Below, in pieces: positions 36,554 through 46,740 of a DNA stretch of 64,000 nt. How positions within the stretch are numbered: the first letter of the stretch is position 1; every line of letters begins with the position of its first letter. The DNA comes from Aureliella helgolandensis. GTDB taxonomy: Bacteria > Planctomycetota > Planctomycetia > Pirellulales > Pirellulaceae. A model generated the notes under the pieces. That model saw only the letters and a list, made by a program, of their open reading frames with translations, was not told where the DNA came from and did no database searches. The DNA is taken from NCBI RefSeq assembly GCF_007752135.1, contig NZ_CP036298.1, positions 4,402,001 to 4,466,000 on the forward strand. The letters are read 5' to 3'. Both the position numbers and the translations under genes were made by a program.

Positions 36554-36644
36554 GGACAGTGCCTCCGCCGTCCAATCCTGTAATCTAACGGATGCGTGGC
36601 AAGGTAGAACGAATTCAATCCTGGAACACGAGGCGAGACGCAAT

Positions 36645-37442
36645 ATGCTGGAAGCAGTTGAACTGACAAAGTCGTATCCGGATCTTGTCACCGGACAGTT
36701 CGTCGCCTTGGATCGCGTGAGCTTCAGCGTTGGCGCGGGCGAGATTTTTGGACTGCTCGGCCCCAACGGTGCGGGCAAAACGACCGCCCTCCGCATCCTG
36801 AGTACGGTCTTAAGACCGACGAGTGGGCACGCGAAAGTCAATGGGTTTGACGTCAATACGCATCCCTATGAAGTGCGGCACAGTATCGGTTTCGTATCGA
36901 GCAATACAGCGATCTACGACCGCATGACCGCTTGGGAAATGGTAGAGTACTTTGGAAAACTCTACGGCATTCCCGCCGACCAGCTAGACGAACGCATGCA
37001 CCGCGTATTCGAGCAGCTGAACATGCAAGAAATTCGCGATGTGGCCGGAGCGAGGATGTCGACCGGCATGAAGCAGAAGGTTTCCATTGCGCGCGCTATT
37101 ATCCACGACCCTCCGGTGCTCGTCTTCGATGAAGCTTCTTTAGGACTCGACGTCCTCGTGGCGCGCGCACTCCTGAATATCATTTCTGAGCTGAGAGATG
37201 CTGGCAAGTGCATTATATTCTCGACCCATATCATGCGTGAGGTCGAACGCTTATGCGACCGCGTCTCAATCCTCTATCGTGGACGAACTTTGGCTACCGG
37301 CTCCTTACCCGAACTGGCAGCCACCTACCAGGAACAGGATTTTGAAGAACTCTTCTTCCGACTGCTCCATGAATCGGATCAAGAACGGATGAAGAACGTG
37401 GATGCCGCAGCCAACTCTAGTGAAACGGTAGGTGTACTATGA
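36645..37442 (+). CDS. ABC transporter ATP-binding protein (NatA-like)
   Basis: This 265-residue ATPase energises an ABC exporter. The Walker A motif is G-P-N-G-A-G-K-T-T (about 45-53), the signature is M-S-T-G-M-K-Q-K-V (a divergent LSGGQ form), Walker B is L-V-F-D-E-A with its catalytic Glu, and the H-loop is F-S-T-H-I-M. The closest class is the NatA sodium-export type. A GAGG-type ribosome site precedes the ATG. Its TGA overlaps the ATG of the permease as ATGA, so the two subunits are translationally coupled. Confidence 0.94.
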   Translation: MLEAVELTKSYPDLVTGQFVALDRVSFSVGAGEIFGLLGPNGAGKTTALRILSTVLRPTSGHAKVNGFDVNTHPYEVRHSIGFVSSNTAIYDRMTAWEMVEYFGKLYGIPADQLDERMHRVFEQLNMQEIRDVAGARMSTGMKQKVSIARAIIHDPPVLVFDEASLGLDVLVARALLNIISELRDAGKCIIFSTHIMREVERLCDRVSILYRGRTLATGSLPELAATYQEQDFEELFFRLLHESDQERMKNVDAAANSSETVGVL

Positions 37443-39811
37443 ATTGGAAGACGGTCCACCTCATCTTTATGCGGGAATTGAATGACCAACTGCGCGATCG
37501 TCGCACGTTGTTCACCATTACAATTCTCCCCATCCTGCTCTACCCGTTGCTGGGTATGTTGATGATGCAAATTGCTCAGTTCAATCGCGAGCATCCTGTG
37601 CGAGTGCGTCTTGTCGGTGTTGAAAACTGGCCGAGCAATCTTCCCTTAGTTGACGAAGCGGGTGGGCTAAGCTTCACTACCCATGATCCTAAGCTCAAGC
37701 GACTCGTCGAGTTTGAAACCGTCCCGTGGCCGACGAACAACGCAGGGAATGCCGATCGACTGGAAGTCCTCAAGCGGTTGGAAGCGGAATCGCGTCTCGC
37801 CCTGTCCCAGGGAACAGTCGATACCGTCTTAATCGTTGAACCCGAATTTGAATCCATTCTGCGCAGTCGAGTTTCATCCACGACCGATGCCGATACTACC
37901 GCTCAATCCTCACCTACTCCTAACGGATCCACGGATGCCCTCGACTCCGACCTAGCAAGCGCGAATGGCCCTTCGGCAGATGCTAGGGAATCCGAGGCTA
38001 CCGCCCCTGCGACGAGTGGAGATGCAACGCGTGGGGATGCGTCGGCGGCCCCACTGGGAACGAACGCTGGACTGCACCTCGTTACCAACATGGCGCGCGA
38101 ACATTCGCAGATCGCTCGACGCCGAGTGGAAACGATTCTCGACAATTGGAACTCCGCCTGGGCAACCCAACAACTTGAATTCGCAGGCATGAATCCACGG
38201 GTCATGGAGCCTTTGTTGCCCGCCGAGACGGACATGGCCAAGTCCTCCGAAAAGCGAGCCGTGCTGTGGATGAAAGTCCTGCCGTTCGTAATGTTGGTCT
38301 GGGCACTCACCGGAGCGTTCTATCCCGCAATTGACTTATGTGCTGGCGAGAAAGAGCGAGGAACTCTTGAAACTCTCCTGTCGAGCCCAGCGCGTCGCCA
38401 GGAGATCGTGTGGGGAAAACTTCTCACAATTTCGGTATTTAGCATCGGAAGCGCAACGCTCAATCTTCTCAGTATGCATATTACGGCCGGACTGATCGTG
38501 CGGAGCCTGGCCAGCCAAGGGACGCCGCAATTGGCTGAAGCCTTGGGGCCCATGCCCATCCAAGCGCTGGGTTGGTTGCTGCTCTTACTACTACCGATGG
38601 CTGCATTCTTTAGTGCTTTAGCCCTGGCGGTGGCTGCGCTCGCGCGCAGTACGAAAGAGGGGCAATACTATTTAATGCCGTTGATGTTAGTGACGCTGCC
38701 GTTAGTGTCCCTCCCCATGCTGCCCAGCCTCGAACTCAATTTGGGTACCAGCCTTGTCCCGGTGTCGGGAGCCGTATTCCTAGTGCGATCCCTCATCGAG
38801 GGACGCTATGCCGAAGTGATGATCCACCTTCCAGTCGTGTTGTTGGTCACCGCAGCCTGCTGTTCCCTCTCCATTCGCTGGGCCATTCGACAGTTTGAAA
38901 GTGAGTCGGTGATGTTCCGCGAGTCAGACCGCTGGAACCTCCGTCTGTGGATGCATCAACTTTGGCGCGATCGCGCTGACACGGCTTCCCCTGCAGAAGC
39001 GATGCTATGTGGCGTTATCATTTTGGTCGCCATGTTCTTCGCTCAGTTCTTTGCTGGTGGTTCCATCGATGCTTGGAGTTCAATCGTAACCTCAACGGTC
39101 ACCGTTCAAATAGGCTTGATTCTCACCCCTTGCCTCTTGATGGCGATTTTTCTAACTCGCTCGTTCCGCCGAGCTCTTAGAATCCATCGAACCCAACCGA
39201 CGCATGTGGCTGCGGCTATACTCCTGGGCATCTCCATGCACCCGAGCTACATGGTGCTCGGAGCAGGAATCAGTTCCATCTATGAGATCGGCGAAGAAAC
39301 AAGACTGGTTCTCGAACACTTCCAGGGAATCATCCTCTCACAACCCTTGATCGCACTCCTGCTGCTCATGGCATTCCTTCCCGCAATTTGCGAAGAACTG
39401 GCATTCCGAGGTTTCATCTTCGGAGGCCTCCTCCGCCAAGGAGGCGCAGTCAGAGCGATTGTCGTTTCCGCTCTATTTTTCGGTTTCACGCACACGGTAC
39501 TTCAACAGTCGATTGCAGCTTGCCTAATGGGCCTTATGCTCGGATTGATTGCCTGGAGGACGGGAGGTGTGATCTGTACCATCATCGTCCACGCCATCAA
39601 CAACACGCTGTCGCTCACCCTGGCTTGGTGTAGTGCCAATCATGCAGAGCTTCCCAACACGCTCGACTGGGCCATCAAAGCCAACGGGGCGGAATGGTCC
39701 TACCAACCCGAATGGATCACCATGAGTGTGCTCCTGACCCTCGCACTGCTGGTAGTGCTATTTAGACGTGACTCCAGTACCCAACAGGTTGTTCAGGCTG
39801 AAATGGTGTAA
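37439..39811 (+). CDS. ABC-2 permease fused to CPBP intramembrane protease
   Basis: This 790-residue membrane protein has two parts. The first (about 1-520) is a NatB/ABC-2 type permease with an N-terminal helix, a large extracytoplasmic insertion (about 45-270, including a low-complexity Ala/Ser/Asp stretch at 140-200) and a cluster of helices. The second (about 525-775) is a CPBP/CAAX-type intramembrane metalloprotease with E-E-L-A-F-R at 652-657, F-G-F-T-H about 25-30 residues later and H-A-I-N-N near 718, the full set of zinc-site motifs. It overlaps the ATPase gene by four bases. The fusion suggests export and cleavage of a membrane or peptide substrate are linked; the substrate is unknown. 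Confidence 0.92.
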   Translation: MNWKTVHLIFMRELNDQLRDRRTLFTITILPILLYPLLGMLMMQIAQFNREHPVRVRLVGVENWPSNLPLVDEAGGLSFTTHDPKLKRLVEFETVPWPTNNAGNADRLEVLKRLEAESRLALSQGTVDTVLIVEPEFESILRSRVSSTTDADTTAQSSPTPNGSTDALDSDLASANGPSADARESEATAPATSGDATRGDASAAPLGTNAGLHLVTNMAREHSQIARRRVETILDNWNSAWATQQLEFAGMNPRVMEPLLPAETDMAKSSEKRAVLWMKVLPFVMLVWALTGAFYPAIDLCAGEKERGTLETLLSSPARRQEIVWGKLLTISVFSIGSATLNLLSMHITAGLIVRSLASQGTPQLAEALGPMPIQALGWLLLLLLPMAAFFSALALAVAALARSTKEGQYYLMPLMLVTLPLVSLPMLPSLELNLGTSLVPVSGAVFLVRSLIEGRYAEVMIHLPVVLLVTAACCSLSIRWAIRQFESESVMFRESDRWNLRLWMHQLWRDRADTASPAEAMLCGVIILVAMFFAQFFAGGSIDAWSSIVTSTVTVQIGLILTPCLLMAIFLTRSFRRALRIHRTQPTHVAAAILLGISMHPSYMVLGAGISSIYEIGEETRLVLEHFQGIILSQPLIALLLLMAFLPAICEELAFRGFIFGGLLRQGGAVRAIVVSALFFGFTHTVLQQSIAACLMGLMLGLIAWRTGGVICTIIVHAINNTLSLTLAWCSANHAELPNTLDWAIKANGAEWSYQPEWITMSVLLTLALLVVLFRRDSSTQQVVQAEMV

Positions 39812-39991
39812 CGGCATGCAATGCCAACGACCAAGGCACTAACCTAGAAAGCAATCGCCGGAACGGATCCGCTACTCCGCATACAAGCTCAGTCAACCGA
39901 CAGCGAGTCGAACGCGACAGAGTCCCAGATCAACTCGCATTCCGGTGCACCACCTGGGGGTGTCACGTCCTGATGATTGAGTGGGGTGGCA

Positions 39992-41926
39992 CTACAGCGA
40001 TTTGAGGTAGGCGATCAAGTCCTCTCGCTGTTCGTCGCTAAGAACCATGCCTCCTCCAATTTCATCGGGGCGGTGCCACTTGGTCAACACGTCGGACAAC
40101 GATTTGGCGCGGCCGTCATGCAACAAACGCACTTTTTGATAGACGCCAACGAGGCTGGGCGTGTTGTAGCCCTCATATGCGTCGGAGGCTGAATTGAGCC
40201 CGACATCATGAATCTCACCATCGGTGAACAGGTTCCCAGAGTGGCAATTGGCGCACCCAACATCCTCGCTCTCAAACAACAACTTCCCGCGACTCGCGGC
40301 GTCACTCAGCTGCTTGCCCTCCAGCAGGAAGGGGTTCGGCGGATAGTTGCAACTTGCCAAGTAGGCCTGCAGAGCCAAGAGCTCCTGGTCCGAAACCGCT
40401 TCTCCCTGCATGGTGGAGACAAAGGAATTCTGAATCGACTCCTCTAAATCCTCTTGCCAACCATGCCAGGTCCAGGGCCCAGTCTGCGAAACGGAAAACA
40501 GGGGCAGCACGGTTTTCGTGGTCAGCTCCGTTCCGTCATTCCAAGTGTCCATGGCCTTTGCATTGGAACCACCATCCAAATGGCAAGAGGCGCAACTATA
40601 CCACTGGTCTAAACTGTACGCCGCATCATGAAAGATCTCCATCCCTCGATGAACCAACAGTTGGTTCTCTTCCTGGGGAGTAGGGCCCAGAGCGATGGTT
40701 CGCTCGACTTGCTTCGATTCGATATCGACAATCTGAATGCAGTCCAGCGTCTGATTCGCCACGAACATGCGACGATTGTCGGGGGCAGACTGCACACCCA
40801 GTGGTCGGCCGCCCAGCTCAATGCGGTAGAAAAGATCTTGATCGCGCATCAACTCTGGATCAATTAAATCCCCCGGTCCTCCAGCACCGACGAAGGGTAG
40901 ATCGTGATGGCGATAGACCAGCAGCTCATGAGTCCCGGACGATGTAACGACGATTCGTTTTTCATCGGGAGTCAGAGCGAGTCCATGGGGATCGGCCATC
41001 GCCCGCCGAGGCACGTCCAACGAAATCGCTTCTCGGTACGCGGGACCATCTAGACGAATGCGAGCTAGCCGGCTAGCCAAGACCCACCCCAATTGAATAT
41101 TGCGCACGTCAATGGGATTGGTGCGATAGATCATCCAAGGGAAATAGGCGCGAGTCCCATCTGCGGAACAGCGCACATGCCCAATGTTGATTCCTCCTAC
41201 AATGGGCTCCTCATACAGCACGGAACCGGTTTCAGTATCGATGACCGCCAACTGACTATCTCCGCTCAAGCCCACCACGAGGCGTGAGCCATCCGGAGAG
41301 ACATCCATAAAACGCGGCCACCTCCCGACTGGAAATCGTCGAACGAGAGTCGCCTCTGAAGAGGTAGCCGCTGCCAGCTCTGCGTCTCCAGATTCAGATC
41401 TCGAAGTACTAGACAACGATGCGTCGCGTTGAGGTGTCAGTCGAATTTCTGCGGCTTCACCAGTTGCCATCAGTCCCACAAACAACCTTTGGTGAGCAAG
41501 ATCTACCGCCAGTCCCATCGGTAACCACCCAACATGCAATGTTTGGTCATGCTGCAGCCGCCCGTTGTCCAGTGAAATAAACTCGAGCGTTCCGCTGTCG
41601 CGGCAGCTGACCACGAAACTTCGTTCACTTAATGGAGCGATGGCAGCCGGTCGCTTCGCAATGGACAATTCATCCAATACGGAACCGGACGCAAGCTCGA
41701 CGAGCGTTACAGAATTCGATAATTCGTTGGCTGTAACCGCTAGCGTCTCGCGTTCCAGCAGGACGAGATCGACCGGCCCACGAAAGACAGCTGGCAAGTC
41801 GCCTGCGGTCCGCGACGGCAAGTCAGCAGCCAGCGAGCGTTGGTCGCTCGAGGTGGCCACGGCAAGCACCCCCAACAGGAGCCCAGCCCACACGGAAGGG
41901 TAAGGTCGAGTAAGCGGCTGAATCAT
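39992..41926 (-). CDS. Secreted beta-propeller / dihaem cytochrome c protein
   Basis: This 644-residue exported protein has a signal peptide (about 1-34), a YVTN-like beta-propeller region (about 35-390) with phrases such as V-S-P-D-G-S-R-L-V-V-G, and a C-terminal dihaem cytochrome resembling the MauG/cytochrome c peroxidase group, with C-A-S-C-H and C-A-N-C-H motifs. A methionine ligand candidate occurs in the final helix region (G-G-G-M-V-L). The frame stays open to 42349, but the ATG at 41926 is chosen because the signal peptide starts there and the extension would cross the divergent gene. Periplasmic electron transfer or peroxide handling is likely. Confidence 0.88.
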   Translation of the reverse strand: MIQPLTRPYPSVWAGLLLGVLAVATSSDQRSLAADLPSRTAGDLPAVFRGPVDLVLLERETLAVTANELSNSVTLVELASGSVLDELSIAKRPAAIAPLSERSFVVSCRDSGTLEFISLDNGRLQHDQTLHVGWLPMGLAVDLAHQRLFVGLMATGEAAEIRLTPQRDASLSSTSRSESGDAELAAATSSEATLVRRFPVGRWPRFMDVSPDGSRLVVGLSGDSQLAVIDTETGSVLYEEPIVGGINIGHVRCSADGTRAYFPWMIYRTNPIDVRNIQLGWVLASRLARIRLDGPAYREAISLDVPRRAMADPHGLALTPDEKRIVVTSSGTHELLVYRHHDLPFVGAGGPGDLIDPELMRDQDLFYRIELGGRPLGVQSAPDNRRMFVANQTLDCIQIVDIESKQVERTIALGPTPQEENQLLVHRGMEIFHDAAYSLDQWYSCASCHLDGGSNAKAMDTWNDGTELTTKTVLPLFSVSQTGPWTWHGWQEDLEESIQNSFVSTMQGEAVSDQELLALQAYLASCNYPPNPFLLEGKQLSDAASRGKLLFESEDVGCANCHSGNLFTDGEIHDVGLNSASDAYEGYNTPSLVGVYQKVRLLHDGRAKSLSDVLTKWHRPDEIGGGMVLSDEQREDLIAYLKSL

Positions 41927-42091
41927 GGCTACAGCATTCCCTGAAAGGTGAATATTCGATCCGGACGCGGCGCACAAAATCATGGCAAAATACTCGGCGC
42001 GATTGCGCCATTTTGCCATTTGCCAGAACCACCTGCGTTCCCTATTGACTATCATATCTGGTACATTCCCACCAAGGCTGATCGGTAGTCG

Positions 42092-42808
42092 ATGGTAATG
42101 ACGGTAAATCCTATTTTTTGTTGCCCGACGATGAACATCAATATCAACGTCAATATTCGAGTGCCAACAACTCGCAGCAGTGAGTCGGACTATATCGTAC
42201 CCATCGTAGCAGAAGTCTTGGCCTCCTCGGCCCTGTTTGAAGACACCCTCCAAGCTGGAGCGGGGGATTTCGTAGCTGACACCCCGGAAGAATTCGTGGT
42301 CGGGCGCGTATGGGCCGAGCGGCTTGATTGCGCGTTGGCAGAACAACACGGCTTTCCGCTACTCCACATTTGCGACGCTGCTTCGGGTGCCTGGCTGCAC
42401 GCTTACGAAACATTAACCCAAAAGAAGTCAGATCATTTTCGCAACGATCTCGTCGAAGATTTTGTGGCCGATGTAATTTTTGTCCATGAAGCCCTGATTC
42501 ATCCGGAAATTGAAGACCGACTGGCGGTGATGAGCCCTGTTCTGCAAGCAATCTCCTGCGACAGCTCTCTGTTGTTAATGCAGCATGAATACGGCCAACA
42601 GCATCATCTTGAGGATGCAGAATATCGCGATTTGGGTTTCAAGAAGATTGCCTTAAGCAATCTGCTATTGCGCGATAACCATTTTCGCCACCCCTTCACC
42701 GATGAACATCCTCATGGGCGAGAAATCGCCTTCTTTGCAAATATTGAGCATGAGGAATGGCTCAATCAAAACTGGGATTCCTTGATCGTTGACCATCCCT
42801 CGCTGTAG
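42092..42808 (+). CDS. Hypothetical protein, possibly degenerate GNAT-like
   Basis: I do not recognise this 238-residue protein firmly. It is soluble and acidic. The segment F-V-A-D-V-I-F-V-H-E-A-L-I-H-P-E followed later by Y-R-D-L-G-F-K-K-I-A resembles the last strands and motif B of GNAT acetyltransferases, but the acetyl-CoA loop is not clear. ATG at 42092, 42098 and 42131 are all possible starts; 42131 removes an unusual Cys-containing N-terminus and leaves M-N-I-N-I-N-V-N as the first strand. No strong ribosome site is seen. It is divergent from the beta-propeller gene across about 165 bases. Confidence 0.65.
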   Translation: MVMTVNPIFCCPTMNININVNIRVPTTRSSESDYIVPIVAEVLASSALFEDTLQAGAGDFVADTPEEFVVGRVWAERLDCALAEQHGFPLLHICDAASGAWLHAYETLTQKKSDHFRNDLVEDFVADVIFVHEALIHPEIEDRLAVMSPVLQAISCDSSLLLMQHEYGQQHHLEDAEYRDLGFKKIALSNLLLRDNHFRHPFTDEHPHGREIAFFANIEHEEWLNQNWDSLIVDHPSL

Positions 42809-42909
42809 CCCTGCGCGCGGGGCGAGAATTTGGTGTTGGAAAATGGTGCAAGGGGCAACGCGTAGCCGCATCTGCTTCCCTGAACTTTGATTGGCTGGTG
42901 TTCCCCCCC

Positions 42910-43527
42910 CTAGGCTGCCGCACGAACGGATTGGAAGAGTTCGTTCAAACGCCTCTGGCATTTCCCCCAGTCATACCACTGCCCATCGATAATGGCTTCG
43001 GCTGAGATCAACGTACCATCCGCAGTGGATTCGATCAGGATCCTCATCTCACCATCGATGGAACAGAGATCCGCAGGGATCGAGGCGGTGAGCCGGCAGT
43101 GTGTTGATTCTTGCTCAACGCGCGTCAATTGGTGTCCGTTTTCCGCCAAGCCGACAAGAATACTAGCAATGGCTTTGCCAGGAGGGAGTTTCAGCAATTC
43201 CCGATGCGATTTTCCAGTCCGAAATCCTAAGGCAGTCGATATTGGCTTGGAGAGTTTGGCCGCCATGCGCGTCGAAACGCCTCCGGTCAGCGGTTGCACC
43301 ACTTGGTCCATAAAATCCAGAAAGCTATCGCCATTGAGCTTCTTGGTTGCCCGCGCTTCAGCAAACTTGATCTCTTCACGCACCTCGGCGACCGCGATGA
43401 TGGTCGCATAATCGATTGAACTCTGCCAATCCACGACGGGAGGTAGTGTGGGTTGCCCCTGCAGTTGGCAGCCGCAATGACTGCAAAACTTACCGTCCGC
43501 CGGCTTGCCACATTCACTGCAGTACAT
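42910..43527 (-). CDS. Zinc-ribbon hypothetical protein
   Basis: This 205-residue protein starts with a compact zinc ribbon (C-S-E-C-G at residues 3-7 and C-S-H-C-G at 15-19), then a linker and an unrecognised alpha/beta region. GGAAAGG at 43535-43541 lies seven bases upstream of the ATG, a strong start signal. No DNA-binding or enzymatic motif follows the ribbon. It converges on the preceding gene. Zinc ribbons of this N-terminal type often mark regulatory or membrane-stress proteins, but no function is proposed here. Confidence 0.8.
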   Translation of the reverse strand: MYCSECGKPADGKFCSHCGCQLQGQPTLPPVVDWQSSIDYATIIAVAEVREEIKFAEARATKKLNGDSFLDFMDQVVQPLTGGVSTRMAAKLSKPISTALGFRTGKSHRELLKLPPGKAIASILVGLAENGHQLTRVEQESTHCRLTASIPADLCSIDGEMRILIESTADGTLISAEAIIDGQWYDWGKCQRRLNELFQSVRAAA

Positions 43528-44411
43528 TTGCTAGCCTTTCCAACTTGAATTTGGGCCGAAGTCTTCTCCTCTAGTTAGATCGGCTGTTTGCCCCCTCCCA
43601 TTGCGAGAAATTAGCTTCTAATTCTTGCCTCCAACGCACCGTCAAAGATTTGCAGCCCATCCCGACTCTTGTGGGTCAACGCTAAACAGTAGCCGAGGCG
43701 CGAGTGTCGAAACTACAGTCTGCGTCTCTCATACAGAAAGCACTCGCTTGTCCGTTCCGCTCCTTGGAGTCGGAGTCGCTGCTCAGACGCTTGCCGAAAC
43801 CTCCCTCTCTCAAGCTCGCGGGGGCGGAAGCAGGTGCCGACGAGTCGCTTCGCCTACCGATTCCACTTCATCAGCACAGTGTACAACCTGAACCGCAACC
43901 TGTATCCGAACCGAGCATTTCACAACCCCTGGTACAGCAGATGGGGCCATTCCACATCCTTCATTCAACATACTTCATTCCATCTTTCCGTCTCCACCTT
44001 TCCGTCTCCACCTTTCCGTCTCCACCTTTCCGTCTCCACCTTCCTCTTCCTTCCCCTCGTCTCGTACAATGATCAGTCCCACTTCAAGGCATTCTTCTGG
44101 ACGGCTCCCGAAGGGCTGATCATCACCCTCGATCGCGGCCACCAGCAACTCGCAACAACGGCAGCAATAGCAAAGAGTAACTTCAGAGCGAACTGGTCTT
44201 CTCTGTAAAATTGCAGGCCCTGGTGAGGTAAGCTGCTTGACCGACCGGGCGATGATGGCAATGGTTGATCCACTGCATAGCAGCGTTCACCAGCTCTGGA
44301 AAATGCTAGAGACGTCATTCCCCAAAGCGTCGATGACTTACCGCGTTTTTTGAGATAAACGAAACGCAGCACATGCGGTGCTCTAGCAGCAATCCCGCAA
44401 AGTCGGCTTGC
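43528..44411. other. 884-base gene-free region with pyrimidine repeats
   Basis: No gene is convincing. The plus-strand frames at 43625-44208 run through a polypyrimidine tract and have low-complexity products. The main feature is a 14-bp tandem repeat at 43985-44040. Confidence 0.5.
43985..44040. repeat. 14-bp tandem repeat, four perfect copies
   Basis: The unit TTTCCGTCTCCACC is repeated at 43985, 43999, 44013 and 44027 without mismatch, then degenerates into TTCCTCTTCC. The plus strand is almost purely pyrimidine, so the tract could adopt unusual structure or change copy number. Confidence 0.95.
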
Positions 44412-44687
44412 TTACTTGGGATCGCAGCGGTCGGCGGTTTTCCCAAGCACGGCATAGCGAACAAAGTCGATGATGCCTGCGAATCGGAAAGCGGGATCTA
44501 CATAGTGCTCGATGACATAGAAAGCAAAATAGTAGGCGCGACAAAAGGCCCAAATTGAAATAAGAAAAAGTGTCAGCGAAGTTACATCAGGCATTCGGAC
44601 AATCAGTAGAGTTGACGCCATGATGCCCAGGACAACAAAGAGCAATCCCTTAAACCAAAGGGCTCGGGGACTGGTAAGATTTGACAT
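44412..44687 (-). CDS. Small two-helix membrane protein, 91 aa
   Basis: This 91-residue protein has a short polar N-terminus, two hydrophobic helices (about 12-30 and 36-58), and an amphipathic C-terminal segment ending K-T-A-D-R-C-D-P-K. It resembles small inner-membrane hypothetical proteins. GGAG at 44693-44696 lies five bases before the ATG, supporting a real gene. The function is unknown. It stands alone between gene-poor stretches. Confidence 0.72.
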   Translation of the reverse strand: MSNLTSPRALWFKGLLFVVLGIMASTLLIVRMPDVTSLTLFLISIWAFCRAYYFAFYVIEHYVDPAFRFAGIIDFVRYAVLGKTADRCDPK

Positions 44688-45094
44688 TCATGCTCCATCA
44701 TTTTCAATGAGTAAATTTAAGCATTTGGGCGGGCCAATTGGGACCGCGAACGCACACGAAGCCCACGAAGCTTCATGTTGGGTGATGGATCTGCCCCCAC
44801 CAAGCCTGCCGTAGTTGTCATTCAAATCTGCAAGCCTAAAGCGCCTCGTTCAACGCGTGTCTCTGATCCACGGAGGGGTAAAACCCGATCTCGAGGCTAT
44901 TGATGCACGAGGGGCATTTTCAGGTTATCATAAGCGTTTGCAGTTGGACGCGTGGTTGACAGCAGCCCTTCAATTCTGCCGACTTTCAGACTCCTAAACG
45001 TCGGTTATGTGGCCGTAACATCCTCGGCATCCCCCTTCAATCCTCCCCCCTGCCAACCCAGCAGCTACTCTTTCCGCTTTCAAGGATTCTACCG
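44688..45094. other. Intergenic, divergent
   Basis: The 407-base gap separates the small membrane protein gene (minus) from the oxidoreductase gene (plus). No gene or strong structure is visible; both promoters are expected here. Confidence 0.4.
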
Positions 45095-46462
45095 ATGACC
45101 TTTTCTCATCAAGCAACGCGCCGAAGCTTCCTGCAGGGCACGGCCGCCGCCGGTTCCGCCGCCTTCCTGGGCGCCTCCATGAGCCGCGCCTGGGCGCAGT
45201 CTCCCAACGAGCGCCCTGTATTCGCGACGATCGGTCTACGCAACCAAGGTTGGGGAATCACGGCCAAGTCGTTCAAATTTGCGGATTTTGCAGCCATGGC
45301 AGATGTCGATGCCAACGTGCTTGGGGAAAACATCGAAAAGGCGTCCATGCGACAAAGCAAGAAGCCGGACGCTTACAAAGATTACCGAAAAGTCCTTGAC
45401 CGCAAAGACATCGATGCAGTCATGATCGCCACCCCTGACCATTGGCACACGAAGATTGCGGTTGAGGCAATGTACGCGGGCAAGGACGTCTACTGCGAGA
45501 AACCGTTGACACTGACCATCGCCGAAGGCAAGCTGATTGAGAAAGTTGTGGAAGAGACCGGACGCGTCTTCCAGGTTGGAACGATGCAGCGTTCCGAGTC
45601 CGAACAACGATTCCTGCTCGCCGTGGCTCTAGTGCAAAATGGGCGTATCGGTACGGTGCAAAAGGTAACCTGCGGCATCAATGGCATGGAGTCGTCTCCC
45701 GTGATTCCTGTTGTACCGGTGCCAGCCGAGCTCGATTGGGACTTCTGGCTGGGGCCAGCTCCCAAAGTCGACTACCGCGCCCTTCCTGAAATGCGCGAGG
45801 GCTACGGCGGCGGTGTCCCACTGTTCAGCAATTGTCACTACGCGTTCCGCAATTGGCACGAGTACTCCGGTGGCAAGCTAACCGACTGGGGTGCACACCA
45901 TGTCGACATCGCCTGCTGGGCTCTGGGAGCCACCGAGACCGGCCCAAGTAAGATCACGCCGATCGAGTTCAGTCTGCCTGTGGAATACAAGGATGGCAAC
46001 CCACTAGTTCACGATCAATACAATGCAGCCACCAGTTTCAAAATCGGAGTGGACATGCCGAATGAGGTGGAAATGATTATCACCAGCGAAGGTGACAACG
46101 GCATCTTGTTTGAAGGAACCAAGGGCCGTTTCTTTGTCAATCGCGGCAAAATCACAGGCAAGCCCGTGGAGGATTTGCAAGACAATCCGCTACCCGAAGA
46201 TGCGATTGAAAAGGTCTACGGCGGACCAGTCAGTGAGAACCACACCGCCAATTTCATCGACAGTATGAAGTCTCGCAAACAACCGATTTCGGATGTCTGG
46301 TCCCACAATCGCATGCTAGAAATCTGCCACCTCTCTAACATTGCGATGCGTCTCAACCGCGAACTCGAGTGGGATCCGAAGAATCGCGAGATTGTCGGTG
46401 ACGATCTGGCGAACTCCTTCCTGTCTCGCGAGTACCGCAAGGGGTTCGAAATTAACATGTAG
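45095..46462 (+). CDS. Gfo/Idh/MocA-family oxidoreductase with Tat signal
   Basis: This 455-residue protein starts with a twin-arginine leader (R-R-S-F-L-Q-G, residues 9-15), followed by an A/G-rich hydrophobic stretch. The NAD(P)-binding Rossmann half follows, with A-T-P-D-H-W-H and the family E-K-P motif near residue 135. The C-terminal alpha/beta domain has H-H-V-D-I-A-C-W near 270. Export of a folded, cofactor-loaded sugar dehydrogenase is typical of this planctomycete subfamily. AAGGA at 45082-45086 supports the start. The substrate is probably a sugar or inositol-like polyol, but no specificity can be read. Confidence 0.93.
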   Translation: MTFSHQATRRSFLQGTAAAGSAAFLGASMSRAWAQSPNERPVFATIGLRNQGWGITAKSFKFADFAAMADVDANVLGENIEKASMRQSKKPDAYKDYRKVLDRKDIDAVMIATPDHWHTKIAVEAMYAGKDVYCEKPLTLTIAEGKLIEKVVEETGRVFQVGTMQRSESEQRFLLAVALVQNGRIGTVQKVTCGINGMESSPVIPVVPVPAELDWDFWLGPAPKVDYRALPEMREGYGGGVPLFSNCHYAFRNWHEYSGGKLTDWGAHHVDIACWALGATETGPSKITPIEFSLPVEYKDGNPLVHDQYNAATSFKIGVDMPNEVEMIITSEGDNGILFEGTKGRFFVNRGKITGKPVEDLQDNPLPEDAIEKVYGGPVSENHTANFIDSMKSRKQPISDVWSHNRMLEICHLSNIAMRLNRELEWDPKNREIVGDDLANSFLSREYRKGFEINM

Positions 46463-46503
46463 TCTCCAGCCAACTGGGCTGCGAGCGTGCTATTCCAAGA
46501 GTT

Positions 46504-46533
46504 CGCCCCCACGCACATCAGGGTGTGGGGGCG
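46504..46533 (+). terminator. Strong hairpin downstream of the oxidoreductase
   Basis: CGCCCCCACGC pairs with GTGTGGGGGCG (ends at 46504 and 46533), a very stable stem of 9 perfect pairs plus a G-U and a C-G. It lies 42 bases after the oxidoreductase stop. No clear T-run follows, so termination may be partial or Rho-assisted. Confidence 0.55.
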
Positions 46534-46740
46534 TCATGGACAGAGACAATTCTTTTGAGCAGCATTGGCCTGGAGAGCACGAGAGCCGACTTATGACACT
46601 CGCATGAACAACGAGCAGGCAGAATCAGAAGCTGATCGGTCGATGCGGCGGCTATCGTATGGCGCTGTAGATGTTTTTGCGAATTTGTAGTAGGTCGGGA
46701 TCATCATCATCGTCGCGAGGTAAGGGCCAATCGATAGGTT

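Noticed and set aside
43985-44040. Tandem repeat considered as a CRISPR array
   Set aside because: The 14-bp units are directly adjacent with no unique spacers and no cas genes are near.
43625-44208. Frames through the pyrimidine repeat
   Set aside because: Products are driven by low-complexity repeat sequence, so they are not evidence of a gene.
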